NCBI GenBank assembly: GCA_026119935.1
Contig: JALRMH010000040.1
Span: forward strand, 307,684-371,683
DNA length: 64,000 nt
Source: Endothia cerciana
Taxonomy: Eukaryota > Ascomycota > Sordariomycetes > Diaporthales > Cryphonectriaceae
Direction of reading: 5' to 3'
This document shows positions 1-13,178 of the stretch, piece by piece (position 1 is the first letter of the stretch; every line of letters starts with the position of its first letter). Both the position numbers and the translations under genes were made by a program. Below the pieces are notes generated by a model. It saw only the letters and a program-made list of their open reading frames with translations. It had not been told where the DNA came from and did not search any database.

Positions 1-2123
1 CGTATAACTATCTCGAGGGCTCGATACGGGTGCCGGCCTTCCCCAAGGCGCTGCTCATTCTCGGCAGGGAGAACATCAACAGGGCGGTGGATGGAGATGT
101 CGTGGTGGTCGAGGTCCTGCCGAAGGACCAGTGGAAGGAGCCGTCTACCCAGATCGTCGAGGAGGAGACCATCACGAAGGACGAGAATGCAGACGCGGAA
201 GAGGGCGAGGACTTCATCTCGGAGAAGGAGAGGAAGGCTCTCCAGGATGAGGTGAAGAGGACGCAAGGCAAGGCGGGAGAAGGCCACCTCCAGCCCACGG
301 CAAGGGTGGTCGGCGTCATCAAGCGCAACTGGCGCCAATATGTCGGCCACATCGATCAGTCGTCGGTCAGCTCATCGTCCACCCAGGGGAGAAGGCAGGA
401 TACCGTCTTCCTCATACCTATGGACAAGAAGATCCCGAAGATCCGGCTTCGGACACGGCAGGTCAGCGAGCTGTTGGGCAAGAGGATACTGGTCACCATG
501 GATGCCTGGGACCGGGATTCCAGACACCCCGTGGGACATCTTGTGCGGTCCTTGGGAGAGATGGAGACCAAGGCTGCCGAGACGGAGGCTCTGCTGCTCG
601 AGTACGATGTTCAGTACCGACCATTCCCCAAGACTGTGCTGGATTGTCTGCCTGCGGAGGGGCATGGCTGGAAAGTGCCAGCCAGTATGGCCGACCCGGG
701 ATGGAGAGACAGAGAGGACCTGCGCGGGCTCCTGATCTGCAGTATCGATCCCATTGGTTGCCAGGATATCGACGATGCTCTCCATGCGAGGCCATTACCC
801 AACGGCAACTTTGAGGTGGGCGTGCACATCGCTGATGTGTCTCATTTCGTCAGGCCAAATAACGCAATGGACACGGAAGCGAGTATCCGCGGTACAACGG
901 TCTACCTGGTAGACAAGCGTATCGACATGCTTCCGATGCTCCTCGGCACGGATCTTTGCTCTTTGAAGCCGTACGTCGAGCGGTACGCCTTCTCAGCAAT
1001 CTGGGAGATGAACGCCGGTGCGGACGTCGTCAACGTGCGATTCACCAAGTCTGTCATCAAGTCACGGGAGGCATTCAGTTATGAGGAGGCTCAGCTCAGG
1101 GTTGAGGACGGGTCTCAACAAGACGACCTCACAAAGGGCATACGAACACTGCTCATGCTGTCAAAGAAACTAAGGCAGAAGCGCATGGACGCCGGCGCGC
1201 TGAGCCTTTCCTCTCCCGAGGTCAGGGTGCAGATGGAATCCGAGACGTCGGACCCGATCGACATCAAGACCAAACAGCACCTCGAAACCATGTCCCTGGT
1301 CGAGGAGTTCATGCTGCTCGCCAACGTGTCCGTCGCCCGCAAGATCTACGAAGCCTTCCCACAGACAGCCATCCTCAGACGCCACGGCGCGCCGCCGAAG
1401 ACCAACTTCGACGAGCTCGCCAACCAGCTCAAGGTGAAGAAGGGCCTCGAGCTGCACGTCGACTCGTCACGCGCGCTCGCCGACAGCCTGGACGGGTGCG
1501 TTGACCCAAAGGAGCCTTTCTTCAATACGCTCGTGCGCATCATGGCGACCCGCTGCATGATGTCCGCCGAGTACTTTTGCTCCGGCACGCAGTCGGAACC
1601 CGAGTTCCGCCACTACGGCCTCGCGTCCGAGATCTACACGCACTTCACCTCGCCGATCCGCCGGTACGCCGACCTCGTCGCGCACAGGCAGCTGGCCGCG
1701 GCCATCGAGTACGAGCCTGTCGCGCCGTCGGTGCGAAGTCGTGGGCGCCTGGAGGCCGTGTGCAAGAACATCAACGTGCGGCACCGCAACGCGCAGCTCG
1801 CGGGGCGGGCGAGCATCGCCTACTACGTAGGCCAGGCCGTCCGTGGCAAGGTCACGGAGGAGGACGGTTTCGTGATGAAGATCTTCAGCAACGGGTTCGT
1901 GGTGCTCGTTCCGCGGTTCGGCATCGAGAGCGTCATCCGTCTGCGGGACCTGGCGGAGCCGGAGCCGGCGGCCACGTACGACGCCGAGACGTACAGGCTC
2001 ACGACGACCGGGTCAAGGGAGGTGTCCCTCGAGCTGTTCCAGAAGGTCAGGGTTAGGATCAGCGACCAGAAGGACGAGACGACGGGCAAGAGGGGCGTCA
2101 AGATGGAGCTGGTCTCGGCTTAG
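1..2123 (+). CDS. dis3: DIS3/Rrp44 exosome ribonuclease, 5'-truncated by window edge
   Basis: This is the C-terminal ~707 residues of the RNase II-family subunit of the RNA exosome, a 3'-5' exonuclease for nuclear and cytoplasmic RNA processing and decay. The frame is open from base 3 back to the window edge, so the Met sometimes assigned at base 30 (a GTG codon) is not the start; the PIN endonuclease domain and first cold-shock domain must lie upstream. Visible in order: the end of a cold-shock domain (GRENINRAVDGD), an RNB domain with the metal-binding acidic motif DPIGCQDIDDAL near base 750, the RNB signatures VYLVDKRIDMLPMLLGTDLC and HFTSPIRRYADLVAHRQLA, and a C-terminal S1 domain from about base 1830. 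These match Dis3 rather than the related SSD1 or mitochondrial RNase II proteins. No intron or break was seen in the visible part. It is convergent with the kinase gene downstream. Confidence 0.95.
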   Translation, partial: YNYLEGSIRVPAFPKALLILGRENINRAVDGDVVVVEVLPKDQWKEPSTQIVEEETITKDENADAEEGEDFISEKERKALQDEVKRTQGKAGEGHLQPTARVVGVIKRNWRQYVGHIDQSSVSSSSTQGRRQDTVFLIPMDKKIPKIRLRTRQVSELLGKRILVTMDAWDRDSRHPVGHLVRSLGEMETKAAETEALLLEYDVQYRPFPKTVLDCLPAEGHGWKVPASMADPGWRDREDLRGLLICSIDPIGCQDIDDALHARPLPNGNFEVGVHIADVSHFVRPNNAMDTEASIRGTTVYLVDKRIDMLPMLLGTDLCSLKPYVERYAFSAIWEMNAGADVVNVRFTKSVIKSREAFSYEEAQLRVEDGSQQDDLTKGIRTLLMLSKKLRQKRMDAGALSLSSPEVRVQMESETSDPIDIKTKQHLETMSLVEEFMLLANVSVARKIYEAFPQTAILRRHGAPPKTNFDELANQLKVKKGLELHVDSSRALADSLDGCVDPKEPFFNTLVRIMATRCMMSAEYFCSGTQSEPEFRHYGLASEIYTHFTSPIRRYADLVAHRQLAAAIEYEPVAPSVRSRGRLEAVCKNINVRHRNAQLAGRASIAYYVGQAVRGKVTEEDGFVMKIFSNGFVVLVPRFGIESVIRLRDLAEPEPAATYDAETYRLTTTGSREVSLELFQKVRVRISDQKDETTGKRGVKMELVSA

Positions 2124-5100
2124 ATGGCCGGGGAGGCCTGCTGCTTCCGGAGGTTATTGCAGTAGAGCGAGGGTAGAAGTACCTCAGGACAGGCCAAGGA
2201 CAAAAAGACGTACTTCTTCGCAATGGGCCCGAGCCCCGAACATCAAAAAGTGATTCCCACTTTTCAACCCTTGCATCACCTCAGGGGTGGATAATATCTT
2301 GTGCTCTTCGGCTCGGTTGACAAACTGGTCGAAGGTGCCATGAACAAGGGGCTGCAAATACGAAGTAGCGATGATCCTGACGCCCACTTACGAGCTCTCC
2401 CCACCTCCTCCCCGCCCCCCCCCCCCCAACCCACAGAAAACAAGGAAATAGCTAAGACGTGAGTGGTTCCACTATTTCGGAGGCTCTCACAGCCGCGCAG
2501 CCTGTCAACGGGGGGGGGGGGGGTATTGACAGGCCGAGCATCCGCAGGATCTATAATCACGACCCTGTTGATCGTGTCTACCTACCTGCACGCACCTTCA
2601 CCTGCCTGGGTTGACTTGCCCTTGCCCACCTCCATCGCCATATACGAGGTCAGAACCACACAGTCTTGGAGGTACAGGAGGAGGCCTCCGGTGCGCAGGG
2701 GCAGGCAGCGAAAGCACATCAGGATCGCTCATGGGCGGGACTTCCTGTGGTACGGCGCGAAGTACTGCGGGGCAGGAGCATTTAGGCCACGGGCGGCGGC
2801 GTTTTCGGCCAGGAGACGGGGAATCAGCACCGCCTGCTTTTCCGCAAGCAATGGCAGGCAGGTGCCAAGCCATATAGTATGCAGCAGCAGCAGCTCAGCG
2901 CGTCGACAAAGGGGCGGGTGCGTGGGCCGGACGTCCGGAGTTACGTTTCTCGGCCAGGAAGTTTTCTATGTTTTCCTATCATTCCTGGATTACATCTCTA
3001 CCCCTTCTCATGGTTGCTGTTCAGTCCCAGCTGTGAGCTTGCTCAGCCTTTCTATCTGTCTGTTCCGGTCAAATTCGAAAGTTGGACGTTGTGGGTCCGC
3101 GCCTCGCGGTAGTACCCAACGAGGATGATGAGGAGCACCTCATGCCTGATGCGGTACCATTAGGCATCTAGCCAAGGCAAACCGCTGCGTCCTGCAAGCG
3201 TTTGTGACGGAGGTCTCTCGGCGAGGCTTGTGTGGAGGAGCTAACCGCGCCCCCGCTTCTGACAGCTCCTAAAGTAGCTGCATATCTGGCAGGCCGGGCT
3301 CGGGGGTGTCTAGAGATCGAGATCGACAGGGCCGGTCGGGGGAGGGGGGGGAGGAGGGAGGGGTGGCATGGCGGGGACCTATCTGTGCGTCTAGATCTAG
3401 CTGGCGCTGTCGACGGCTCGCGTACCTCGACGGCCTCGCAACTCTCCACACAGGTACCTAATGCCCTGCAGGCTAGGGTGGATCCCTTCGCGACCGTGGT
3501 CACTGAGCCTACGGCAAGGCGCTCCAGGTCTCGCTGTCATACCATTTGCAGTGTGGTTTAGCCAGAGGTGTTTAAGGTTCCCATGTCGGCTCTGTAAACT
3601 GGCCTAGAGTCCTCTCCGTAGTTTGGGTGATGGTGTCGGGTGGAGGGGCGAGATGAGGTGCCTCCTGTCAGCCTTGCTCCATTATATCTCTGAGCGCAGA
3701 CAACCTTGGCACAATCGGATATCAAAGACCATCCATCGACCCTTCGTGCCCTCTATACTTAAGTGCTTGATGCTCTATACTTAGGTGCTTGATGTCGAGG
3801 TCCGGAGTCCGGTGACTTGCCCCCCCCCCCCCAAACCCCCCAAAACCGACATGAAGGAAAAAGAACGATGTCTTCTATAATTTCAAACGGATAAAAAAAA
3901 AAAATGGAGCAATCTGGGCCGGAGGACTAGGCATGGGGGGGGGGACATTCAAAATCGTGCATATAACCTACACAGCATCTAGTTGGAAGTCATATCAGAC
4001 CCCATTCTATCCGTCCCCCCTCGCCCCCCGACCCGAGATCTTAGAGAGTATCCTACAAGATGATATCAGGCTTTCCCCCCATGCTGTTTCTGACTTATGA
4101 TCTGGTTGCGGAGATACATGATTACTGGGCGACGTGCCCCTCCGACAATACAAGCACCGATTCCCCGACGGTAGACTCAACCACAAGATATCTACCGGGC
4201 TACCGGCCAAGAGAGACCCCTCGAACTGAGCCGTGGCGTGTCTAGCCCGCGACACCGCACGCACCTAATGTCTGGGAGATCCAGGCCTGTCCTCACGAGC
4301 CCCTTTCCCCGGCTTCTCTTGGGATCTGTGAGCACGCAATGCTTGTTCCACCTTGTTCTGTTGACTCCGGAGGCCAGCGGACGTGGTGTGGCTGTTCTCG
4401 ACAGTCTGGGACACGTCAGGGTTGCTCACCGGGGACAGAAGGATTTGTTTGTAGACAGTGCTAGCAGCCTCGTCTCCCTCATGGTCTTGACGGCATCGGC
4501 TTTTTTTTTGGGGGGGGGGGGGAGGGGGTTCCGGCGGTGCGACCGAGGGCTTCCACTGGGACGTCGTGTACGATTGTCGTAAATTTCGCGATGTGACTTA
4601 TCCCCACGGCGAGCGGGAGCTGAGATAGGAGCTGTTGGCGAGGAGGACAATGATGATGAGGATGATGACGAGGATGATGATTATGAGGGTGAGTGCCGAC
4701 AAAGCTTACCCGTGCCGGTACACCAGGCAGGCGGCCGGCTGACCTGGATGCTAATACCACTCGTTCGCGGCCTCAAAACCACAAGCTGCGGAGCCATCCC
4801 GGAACCCGCGAACGTATATCTTGATTACCAGGTATTAAGGCATGGACGAGACGACAAGCCATTCACCCCCCCCTCCCCCCCCCCGGGGCTCCCATCGCTA
4901 ACTACAGCGTATTCTCCTCGAGACTTGAAAGCCGTGCGCCCCCGGTCTGGTGAAGTTCGGGGCTTGGATGTTGCCCACAACACGTCTTCGTTCGTTCGAG
5001 GCTACGGTCTCTGAACAACGAGCGCTTTTGGCAGGAGACTTTGCGATGGGATGGTTTGGTTCAACGAGAGCACATGGTGGCGATATCCGATTCGAAAGCA

Positions 5101-5939
5101 TGCTCATTCTGCTGCCATGTGCCTATCTTCCACGGGACACCCAGCAGGTTTTTGATATACGAATTTTTTTTTGTTTTTGTGTTACATATTATATGGCTAG
5201 AGCCAGATCATCTCACTTTTTCCAATCCCATCCAATCTCCGCCGCAGGCACACACAAGCGAGGTGGGTAGTCGTTCACAAGAAGATAAGACACGTAGAGA
5301 AGACAAGAAGACAAGACAAGACAAGACGGCTCAAAAGCTAGGTCCAAGATGAAAAGATCCTCAAGACACTTTTTTTTCTTTTTCTTTTACCAAGAAGCAA
5401 ACACAGACATATGAGAAGAACATAAGCTGTTTGTGTCCATCCAGGGAAGAAAGCAGAGAGGTGGCCCTTTCCATGCTTTATTCTCAATTGGAAGAGGCAA
5501 TTCAACATGCCTACCTCCCTGAGTTGCTTCGTTGTTTCTTTCTCCCCTCCGAACGCCGGTGCTGAACTGGATATCTCAGCAGCTTCAATCAGCAAGTAAC
5601 CCGCAAGAAACCTCCCACTACCCACCGACCCAGTCTGATTCCAACCTTATCCATCGCCATTTCCAAATCCAAGTCCACTGCCCTCGCGTCTCTCTAAGGC
5701 GCCATAACGTTCCTACCTGGAAACTGGTCTCTGCGGCAAGGCAGGAAACAAGCCAAGATATGTGTGCATGACCTTGCTAACTCAGACTTGGGTTCGGCCC
5801 GCTGAACGCCGCGCTGAGCCTATGAAAGTGACAATCTTGCGAGGAAAGAGAGGAAAAGCACGATTACACACAAGGAAAATAACTTCGGCGCTCTGTGCGG
5901 TGATGCCGTGTTCTAGCCGTGTTCATACGTAGAGGGCTG
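2124..5939. other. Convergent intergenic region, no gene recognised
   Basis: This 3.8 kb lies between the 3' ends of DIS3 (+) and the RIM15-like gene (-). Open frames here have low-complexity translations without recognisable domains. It holds homopolymers C13 (2415-2427), G14 (2510-2523) and C13 (3820-3832), a T9 run running directly into G13 (4501-4522), a GAT/GAG-rich stretch (about 4646-4690) and AAGAC repeats near 5300. The 3' UTRs of both genes should lie at its ends. Confidence 0.6.
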
Positions 5940-8900
5940 TCAAGGTTTCTCGGATGTAGGGGTTGCCATCGTGGTCTCGATGATAATGTCGGCAGTCTTC
6001 CCCGCTGGCCTCGGGGTGGAATCCTCATCCCCACTCTCCGCCTGTGTCCATGTCTTCTGCTCTGTAGTAGCGGATGGTCTTGGTGTCTCCTCGATGTCGG
6101 CAGCAACATATTCTCCACTGGTCTCGATCCGTGGTGGCGTGTGGACGATGACCGTTTTGTCCCCCTCCTCGGTGTCGTCGTCCAAGATTGGTCCCGGGCT
6201 TAGGGATAATCCGCCCGCATGCAAGTCAGGCGGTACGAGCGTAGGACCAGACATCGGCGAGACCTCATGTGAGCCTTTGGGAGTGGTCAGGGCATGGGTA
6301 GTGGGCTCGGAGGCGCTCGCGACTTGCGGAGGAGGCACGTTGACACTGTCATGGCTGTTCGCGCGCATCATCTCGATACCTAGCTTGGAGGACGGGAGCA
6401 CCGACTGCCTCCGGAAATGCTGCTTCGAGGCCTGAGCTGCCGCCGCAGCGGTGGGTGGGCCAATGCCGACCGGCTTGCCTCCCATGCCGTGGCCGAGTTC
6501 GTCGTCTTCGTCGTCTGCTGAGTCGATGCCAGTATTGCCTTCGAGTCGCCTCCTTTCCATGAGTTCACGCCTCGCCCTCAGCTTCTCAAAGGAGCGACGT
6601 GGTTGTGGAGACGCGACAGGTAGCTCCCCAACGTCGTGCTCCATCTGTCCGGGAGCACTCGCCTGGAGCGTTAGAGGCGCCATGCCCTTTACCGTTTCGC
6701 CTGAGGTCGGGGCCGACACACCCTTGACCGTTTCGCTGCTCAGTAGATGCTCCTCCTCCGCCGATGGCATGCCGATCCCCAACCCTTGGTCTTTCCTGTC
6801 GTTCGTGGCCTTGCGACTGAGTACGACAGGGATCTCATCAGCGGACACTGATTCTGAGTCGCCGAATAGGCTAGAAGAGATGGAGTCCTCGCGGCTTGAA
6901 CCACGGAAGCTGCTCCCAGTGCGATTCGCAAAGCCAGCAGAAGACGTACCACTGGTGGGGCTGTCCTCGAGTTTCAGACTCTCTTGCCTCAAGTTCGACG
7001 GTGCCGGGTGGGCCGCGGCTGACGATACTGAGTTCTTTTGGCTGGGCGAAGCAGGCTTCCACTGACAAAAGTGCGTGAGCACCTCGGTCAGCTTAGATGA
7101 GCTGATTGGCTTCTCGATCAACGAGTCGAAGTAGTGAGGTGCCTGGAGCTCCTTCAGATAGGCTGTGATGGCGACGAGGGGCGTGTGGGAGTTTGCATTC
7201 TTGGTCTCGCGGATCATCTTCGCGACATCAGCACCAATGATCTGGGGCAGCTTGAACTCCATGAAAATGATATCAAACTTGATGTCACTCATGGCGTATC
7301 TGACCGCCTCGGGGCCTGTGGAGGCAGAGATGGTACGGCAGCGAAGCTTCTCAAGCAGCTTCTCCATCACCATCCGGGAGACAGGGTGGTCTTCGCAGAT
7401 GAGAACGTCCAGGGCTCGGAAGGTCGGGTTGTCATATGAGATCTGCGACAGGCGCCTTGAGCTCTGACGGCGCCTTTGGACTCTGAGGAAAGCCGCGTTC
7501 GCCTTCTCCCCCTCGTTGTCAGAAGATGAAGGTGACATGTCGAATACTTGGCTGCGACGATTTCGGTGGGAGAGGAGGTCCGCGGCTACAGGACTGCCCT
7601 CCTGAGAGCCGACGGTGAGCGACCTGGAACGAGCTGGGGACGAGCCGCTGCCTTGTCGAGGTGACGCTACTGACCTCTGCGGCGAAGCGAGGGTCAGAGG
7701 AGGTGGTGGTGCGGATCCACGGCCCTTGACCGGGGACGCCCCCACCGAGGTGGCTGCTTTCTGCAGGCTAGGTGGGACGCGTGGCACATCGAAGAAATTG
7801 CCTGGTTGAAGTGAGCTACTAGAGCTTGCCTGTTGAGACAGATTAGAAGAAGTGCTTGAAGCCTTACGTCTTCCCTCTTGTCCAGCAATGAACGACACGA
7901 GAAGAGGCGACGACGGCTGCGAGACTCGGCTCGGCGAAGAGTGTGAGTTGCTGATGCCAGATGGCGACTGAGGCCGTTGTGAGGCCTTGGCGTTGGATAG
8001 CGTCCTTTGTATCTGGTTGGACAGCACAGGGCTCCCTTCGAGTCCAGCGCCACCAGGTGACGTGACCTGATTCATCCCACCAGGGCTGACCGCAGTCGAA
8101 GATTTGTTCTGGGCGGCTAGTGCTTCGGCGCGCAGTTTCTGGATCACGTCTTTGTTTGCCTTGTCTAGCACTGGTAAGTTCTTGTAAGCAAAATTGCCGA
8201 AATCGTCATTCGCCATCGGCTCGCTCAACCTCCTACTCTTGAGGTCTCGAACGTGAGGCGGTATATGAAGCGGCATGAGACCCCGCTTGATCGAATTGAC
8301 CTGTGAGCGAACACGTGAAAGGGCGTCGTGCGGTCTGTCTGGATATTCTGCGGCAGGAGCTGATACGGGTGGCGACAATTGATCTTCCATCTCCTCTGCA
8401 AATGCCTGGAGCGTGGCTCCACGAGCATCAAAGTATTCGGTATCTTCAGGATTCTCAGGCTGAGGCACAAACTGGGCCTCATCCTCAAGCAGACTCCCCC
8501 AGTTCAGTCCATCGAACCAAGGGTGATTGCGTATCTCCTCCCCCCCAGACGCGAATTTCTCATCCTTGTTCGACCCCAACCGTTCCTGAGCATCTATACA
8601 GAGCAGCTTGTTGATTAGGTCCTTGGCCTCAGGAGATACTTCGTCCTCGTCCTCGGGCGGCCAATGAATTCTTCGAGCCAGGATGTTCTCAAACACCTGC
8701 TCAGGCTCGCTGGCATGAAATGGGGGGGTGCCATAGAGGAATTCGTACAAGATGCACCCGACCGACCACCAATCGCTGGTCTCGTCCTGTGGCTCTCCGC
8801 GGATGGTCTCAGGAGCAAGATAATCCGGAGTCCCTACGAAACGGCGATTCGTATCTTCAGGGTCGAAGAGAGCCCAGTTTGGTGGAGGCATGCCGGTTTG

Positions 8901-11900
8901 GGGAGGGGTGCCCTTGCCTGGGTCAGAACTACCCTGAGTGCTGCCAGTGTTGGCATGCCGGAGGGACGCGACATCTGGAGATGGGCTGCCTCCCTCGCTT
9001 CCTTCGTTTGGCGAGGCGACGGCCTGAACAGCTGAGCCGTGCAGGGTGTCGTTGAGCGAGAAGCTACCGAGCATGTGTGCTAGGGTATCGCTGCCGCCGC
9101 TGTCGCTGCGGTGGCCGCTAGATATGCGGCGTGGCTCGTTCTGGGCAGCAGGGCCCAGGCTGAAGTACGAAGGCTGCCCAAGATTGACACCGAAATCGCC
9201 TGGCGTCATCTGCGGTGTCAAAGTAGGGGAGTGATGGTTTGGTAGGTGAACGTCGAGCGAAGTCGACCGCGATGCCGACGACCCCACGGACAGTGCCCTG
9301 GCGAAAGGGCCCGTCTTGAGCAGGTCAGGCGCTGGCTCGCCTGCACCGGCGTGCAATGCTCGCTTCTGCCGGCCGACGAGTCCCATCCGCGAGAGACCGA
9401 AGTCCGTGAGCTTCAGATGTCCCTTCTGGTCAATGAGGAGGTTGTCGGGCTTCAAGTCTCGATGGACGATACCCCGGCTGTGGAGGTGCTCAACGCCCAG
9501 GACGACCTCACCCAGGTATTTCTGGACCCAGTCCTCGGGCAGCCCGCCAAGAACCTTGATCAGCGACGCGCAGTCGCCGCCATTGAGGTATTCCATCACC
9601 AGATATAGGTAGTCCTTGCTGGAGAAGGTCCAGTACAGTTTCGCAACGAAGTCGCTTTCGCCCTGCCACATCATGATCGCCCTCTCAGCCTTGACGTTGG
9701 TGACCTGATTCTTGGCTACCATGTCCGCCTTCTTCAACACCTTGATGGCAAAATACTCGCCGGTTGATTTTTTCTTGGAGAGGTACACACTACCGAAGGC
9801 GCCTTTGCTGATGGGTTTGATAACCTCAAAGTCTTTGATCGAAGGGGGGACTGCACGCGCTAGGGGCTGCGCCGTGACCCCATTCAGCCGTGGAGATGGC
9901 GGAAGCCTGACATTCTCGCCTGTCGACGATGATATTGCTGCCGAGGATTGTCTCCGGTGGTGATGGTGGGGATGGTGACTGCTGTGGTGGTGAGGGGCAG
10001 CGACTGGAGAGCTGAATTCGCTGTTGGCAAGCTTGGGTGAGGGCTCCGGCGAGGCAAGCCCCTCGGAAAACCCCAGGTTCCGAGGTTTGGTGATTCTCAG
10101 AGGCGAGGAGGGCTGCTGGGAACTCCTTGAGGGAGATTCCTGCCTGATCGGCGAGATCGTGCCGGGCAGGATCCAGCTCCGTCGGTTGTGAGATCGAGAG
10201 CTTGCCTGTCTCCTCAGGTCCCCAAACTCTGAGATTGGCGACTCCGTCCGCGGAGGAGGCCGCGAAGCTACAGAGGATGATCTGACGCTACCCTCGCTTT
10301 CTGCCGTGTCACTCTCGAGCAACATCGAACCCCGTCGCGACTCCCTTGTGTTCTGTCCAAGAACAGTGGCTATGCCATGGTGTGACCGAGGCGTCGGGCA
10401 TTCCTTTGGACTGCTGGACCTCGTCGAGCCAACCGCTGCGGAAAAGCGCCGCTTTTCTGGATCATCGCTCAAGTTTGCCTTCTCCAGGGCCAGGGCGAGG
10501 GACGTTTCCCCGTCGTACGAGGCAGGAAAAATTCCCTCTTCATCAGGAGGGTCGTCTGGCGCGGGTGTGGCTTCGCTGTCTTCCTCGGCATCCCCCTCGA
10601 CGTCCCCCTCAGACTCGGTCGAGTCGCTCAACCGGCCTGAGGCGATACGGGCAGCTCTCTCCATCGCGTCGTCGATGCAGTCCTGAACCTTGATGGCAAA
10701 CTCCACGCGGATGCGCTCGGCGTATTCTATGACCTTCCTGTGGCGGAAGACTGCGTCGACCTTGGTCCTTGCAATCCTCTCCGTGTCGGCACATAGACGG
10801 GCCAACCCCTGCTCCTGCTCCAGCGTGTTGGTACTCGGAGACTGCCACTGGATGACCTGTGATATTCGAGACTCGGACTGTGGCGACTGGGTGCGGAACT
10901 CGCCTGGGCCCTGCGTGGAAGATTCTTTGATAGCCGGCGTGCTGATCTCCATGGCTGTGTCGCAGAGATCCAACAGGAGTTCGACGATCCTGGCCTGGGG
11001 TCTCCTGATGGCGAAGGACCGCGCCCTCGCGTGGCCGAAGCCGGCAGACCTGTCGCGGGAGCGGGCTCCGGCAGTCGTAGGCGAGGCGGTCCCTGGCGAC
11101 GAGGAGCTGGAAGGCGGCGGGCCGATGACCATGCCTTTGTACTCGGCCAAAGGCAGTGTTGTCTGCTCGCCCGTGAGGGAACGGCCCTTCCGAGCCTCCA
11201 GAGCGTCAAGGACCTTGACGATAGCATGTCGATGCTCGGCCAAGCCCTCCTGGGCCATCTGGACCTCCATCTCCGCCTGGTGCTCCTGCAAACAGAGATC
11301 CGTGTGCTTTTCAAACCACCAGCACGGTATCTGACGCTCGCAGATCCGACAGAGAAGGGTCGACGGAGGCGCCTGGTCACTGGAACCCTCGCTGCCCGCC
11401 TCGGCCAGGTGCGTCAGGTAGCTGGCCAGAACTTCGGCCCCCGATCCGAGGGAGTCGACGAGCTCTGGGTTCAGGTCGATCTTGATCTCGCGAGGAGCCA
11501 TCCAGGGGCGGATCATCCACATGGTCTGCAGGACCGAGTCAGCCGTTGTCGGTTGGAGCTATCGAGCCTCGAGGACTTACGTGACTTTCCCCGCCAGTAT
11601 CGTGGACCATGATACCCTGTGCCTCGAGGTCGACCACCTGAGGCTCTACATATGAGTCCGTCTCGGTGCCCGGCCCCACCGCCAGCTGCGGCTCCGCCAC
11701 CTGCCCTGTGCTTGTCTCCTGGTCCAGATCCTCCCCCCTCTGGGCGTCCCTTGCGCCCTCGCCTGGCGCAAGGAGTTTGGACTGCGGGCCGAGCTTGACC
11801 GAAAACCGGATGAACTGACTCCGGGAGTCGTCCCCTTTCATGGAGTCGACAACGTCTGTAAAGATGGTGGTAGGCTCGCTGACGACGACACCGGAGATGG

Positions 11901-12141
11901 GCTTGCCCTGGACGTCGTCCGCAGAGGTGCCGATCACGTCGACCCAGGACGGGCTGACCCATCGTACGGTACCGTTGAGGTTGAGGTCGACAATCACGTT
12001 GAGGGTCTGCTCGGCGGCCTCCCTGAGATCTTCCCTCTCTTCCCGGATGTCTTGACTGAGGGACCTCTCCATGACGCCGGCCGTCTGGGCACGCAGCGAC
12101 ATCACCGCCGGCGGGGCGAGCTTGGTAGGGTCTGAATCCAT
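5940..12141 (-). CDS. rim15: RIM15-like PAS/AGC kinase with receiver domain
   Basis: This is a large nutrient-signalling kinase; in yeast Rim15 acts below TORC1 and PKA to start quiescence through the Igo endosulfines. Two exons are inferred: 12141-11581 and 11525-5940, split by a 55-base phase-0 intron (GTAAGT...CAG), giving ~2048 residues. Order: PAS domain at ~45-120, a short Cys/His zinc-binding motif (CRICERQIPCWWFEKHTDLC) near 245, and a kinase from ~748 with SKGAFGSV, FAIK, HRDLKPDN and DFG (~895). An insertion of ~190 residues separates DFG from the APE segment (GTPDYLAPE, ~1083), as in the Rim15/Cek1/Greatwall group. A receiver-like domain lies at ~1556-1672. The usual phospho-acceptor Asp is Glu (codon 7257-7259, ~residue 1610), while the ED pair and the late Lys (EKP) are present. 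The tail is Ser/Pro-rich and disordered. The start Met precedes the conserved SLSQDIREEREDLREAAEQT segment closely. Confidence 0.93.
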
Positions 12142-13152
12142 CGGGACTTGAGCGTGGGAGACAGAGCCAACATGAACGAGCTCATCTGTGGTTATGCGAC
12201 AGCGTCGATAGACGGCGGTCTATAGGGATTTCGTGGCGATTGGTGCGTGAGACTGAGAACGTGGTTCCGGGGGGGGGGGGGGGTGGCGGTTCCGACGGTA
12301 GCAGACGCGTTGGTGGAGGGCAGGACGCATGAAGAGTTGACGTGTTACGGGCGGGTAAGGTTGCAGCAGGCCAGGGCGCGATCGCGGCGTATGTCGACGC
12401 CCGACGAGAGGTAGGTAGAGAGGGCTGACGGCGGTGCTGCAAGAGCCTGACAGCCAGAGGGATCAGGCGAGGCCCTCAACCTGCCGTCCTTGGACCGGAA
12501 CGATGCCCAGACGAACAGACGGCCAGAGGGGCACAGGAGAGAGGACGTCGTCAGCTGTCTTTCCGTGATCTGGCGGAGGGGCCAGGGCGGCAGGAGACGG
12601 CTACATCCACCAGCTCGCGGCGACCCGAGACATAGCTGATCTTGACGTCGGTCCGCCTGGGGAGGGGGGATTCGAGATGTCGACCTGGCCTCTGGGATTG
12701 GGGGGGGGGGGAGGGGGGCAGATAAGGGCCTGCCAGTGCCAGCGCCAGCAAGGAACGGATGGCCGAGGGTCGACTTGGCCGGTCAGTCCCACACGGGGGG
12801 GTGCGTTGGGCGTGCACTATGTAGACAGACGGGTATCTGAGTCGTGAGCCCGTGTCTGGGTGGTGGATGGTGGTGGATGGTGGTGGATGGTGGACGTGTG
12901 GTCTTGCTGCGTGCGTTGCGCGTGGGAGGGGACGTCGACGTGGAGGAGGAATGAGGTGGACGACGTGAATCAATTGTCGATTTGTCGCCGAGGAACCACC
13001 AACGTTTCTTTGGAGACCTTCCCAAGCCCCAGTTGGGAATTGGGGTCAGGCTTGACCAACGAGGGCGGCACAGACGCTAGCCTTCCGAGGTCCGGGTTGG
13101 AGCCTTGACTGTTGGCTCAGCAGGCCAGTTCCACAACTGAGCTGCAGGTGGG

Positions 13153-13178
13153 AAAAAAAAAAAAAAAAAAAAAAAAAA
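13153..13178. repeat. A26 homopolymer
   Basis: An uninterrupted run of 26 A, followed after one G by seven more A. There is no flanking target duplication or retroposed gene upstream that would make it a poly-A tail. Confidence 0.9.

Noticed and set aside
1..2123. SSD1 or mitochondrial RNase II as identity of the first gene
   Set aside because: The RNB core and its DPIGCQDIDDAL motif with following VYLVDKRIDMLPMLLGTDLC segment are those of Dis3/Rrp44; SSD1 has a degenerate catalytic site.
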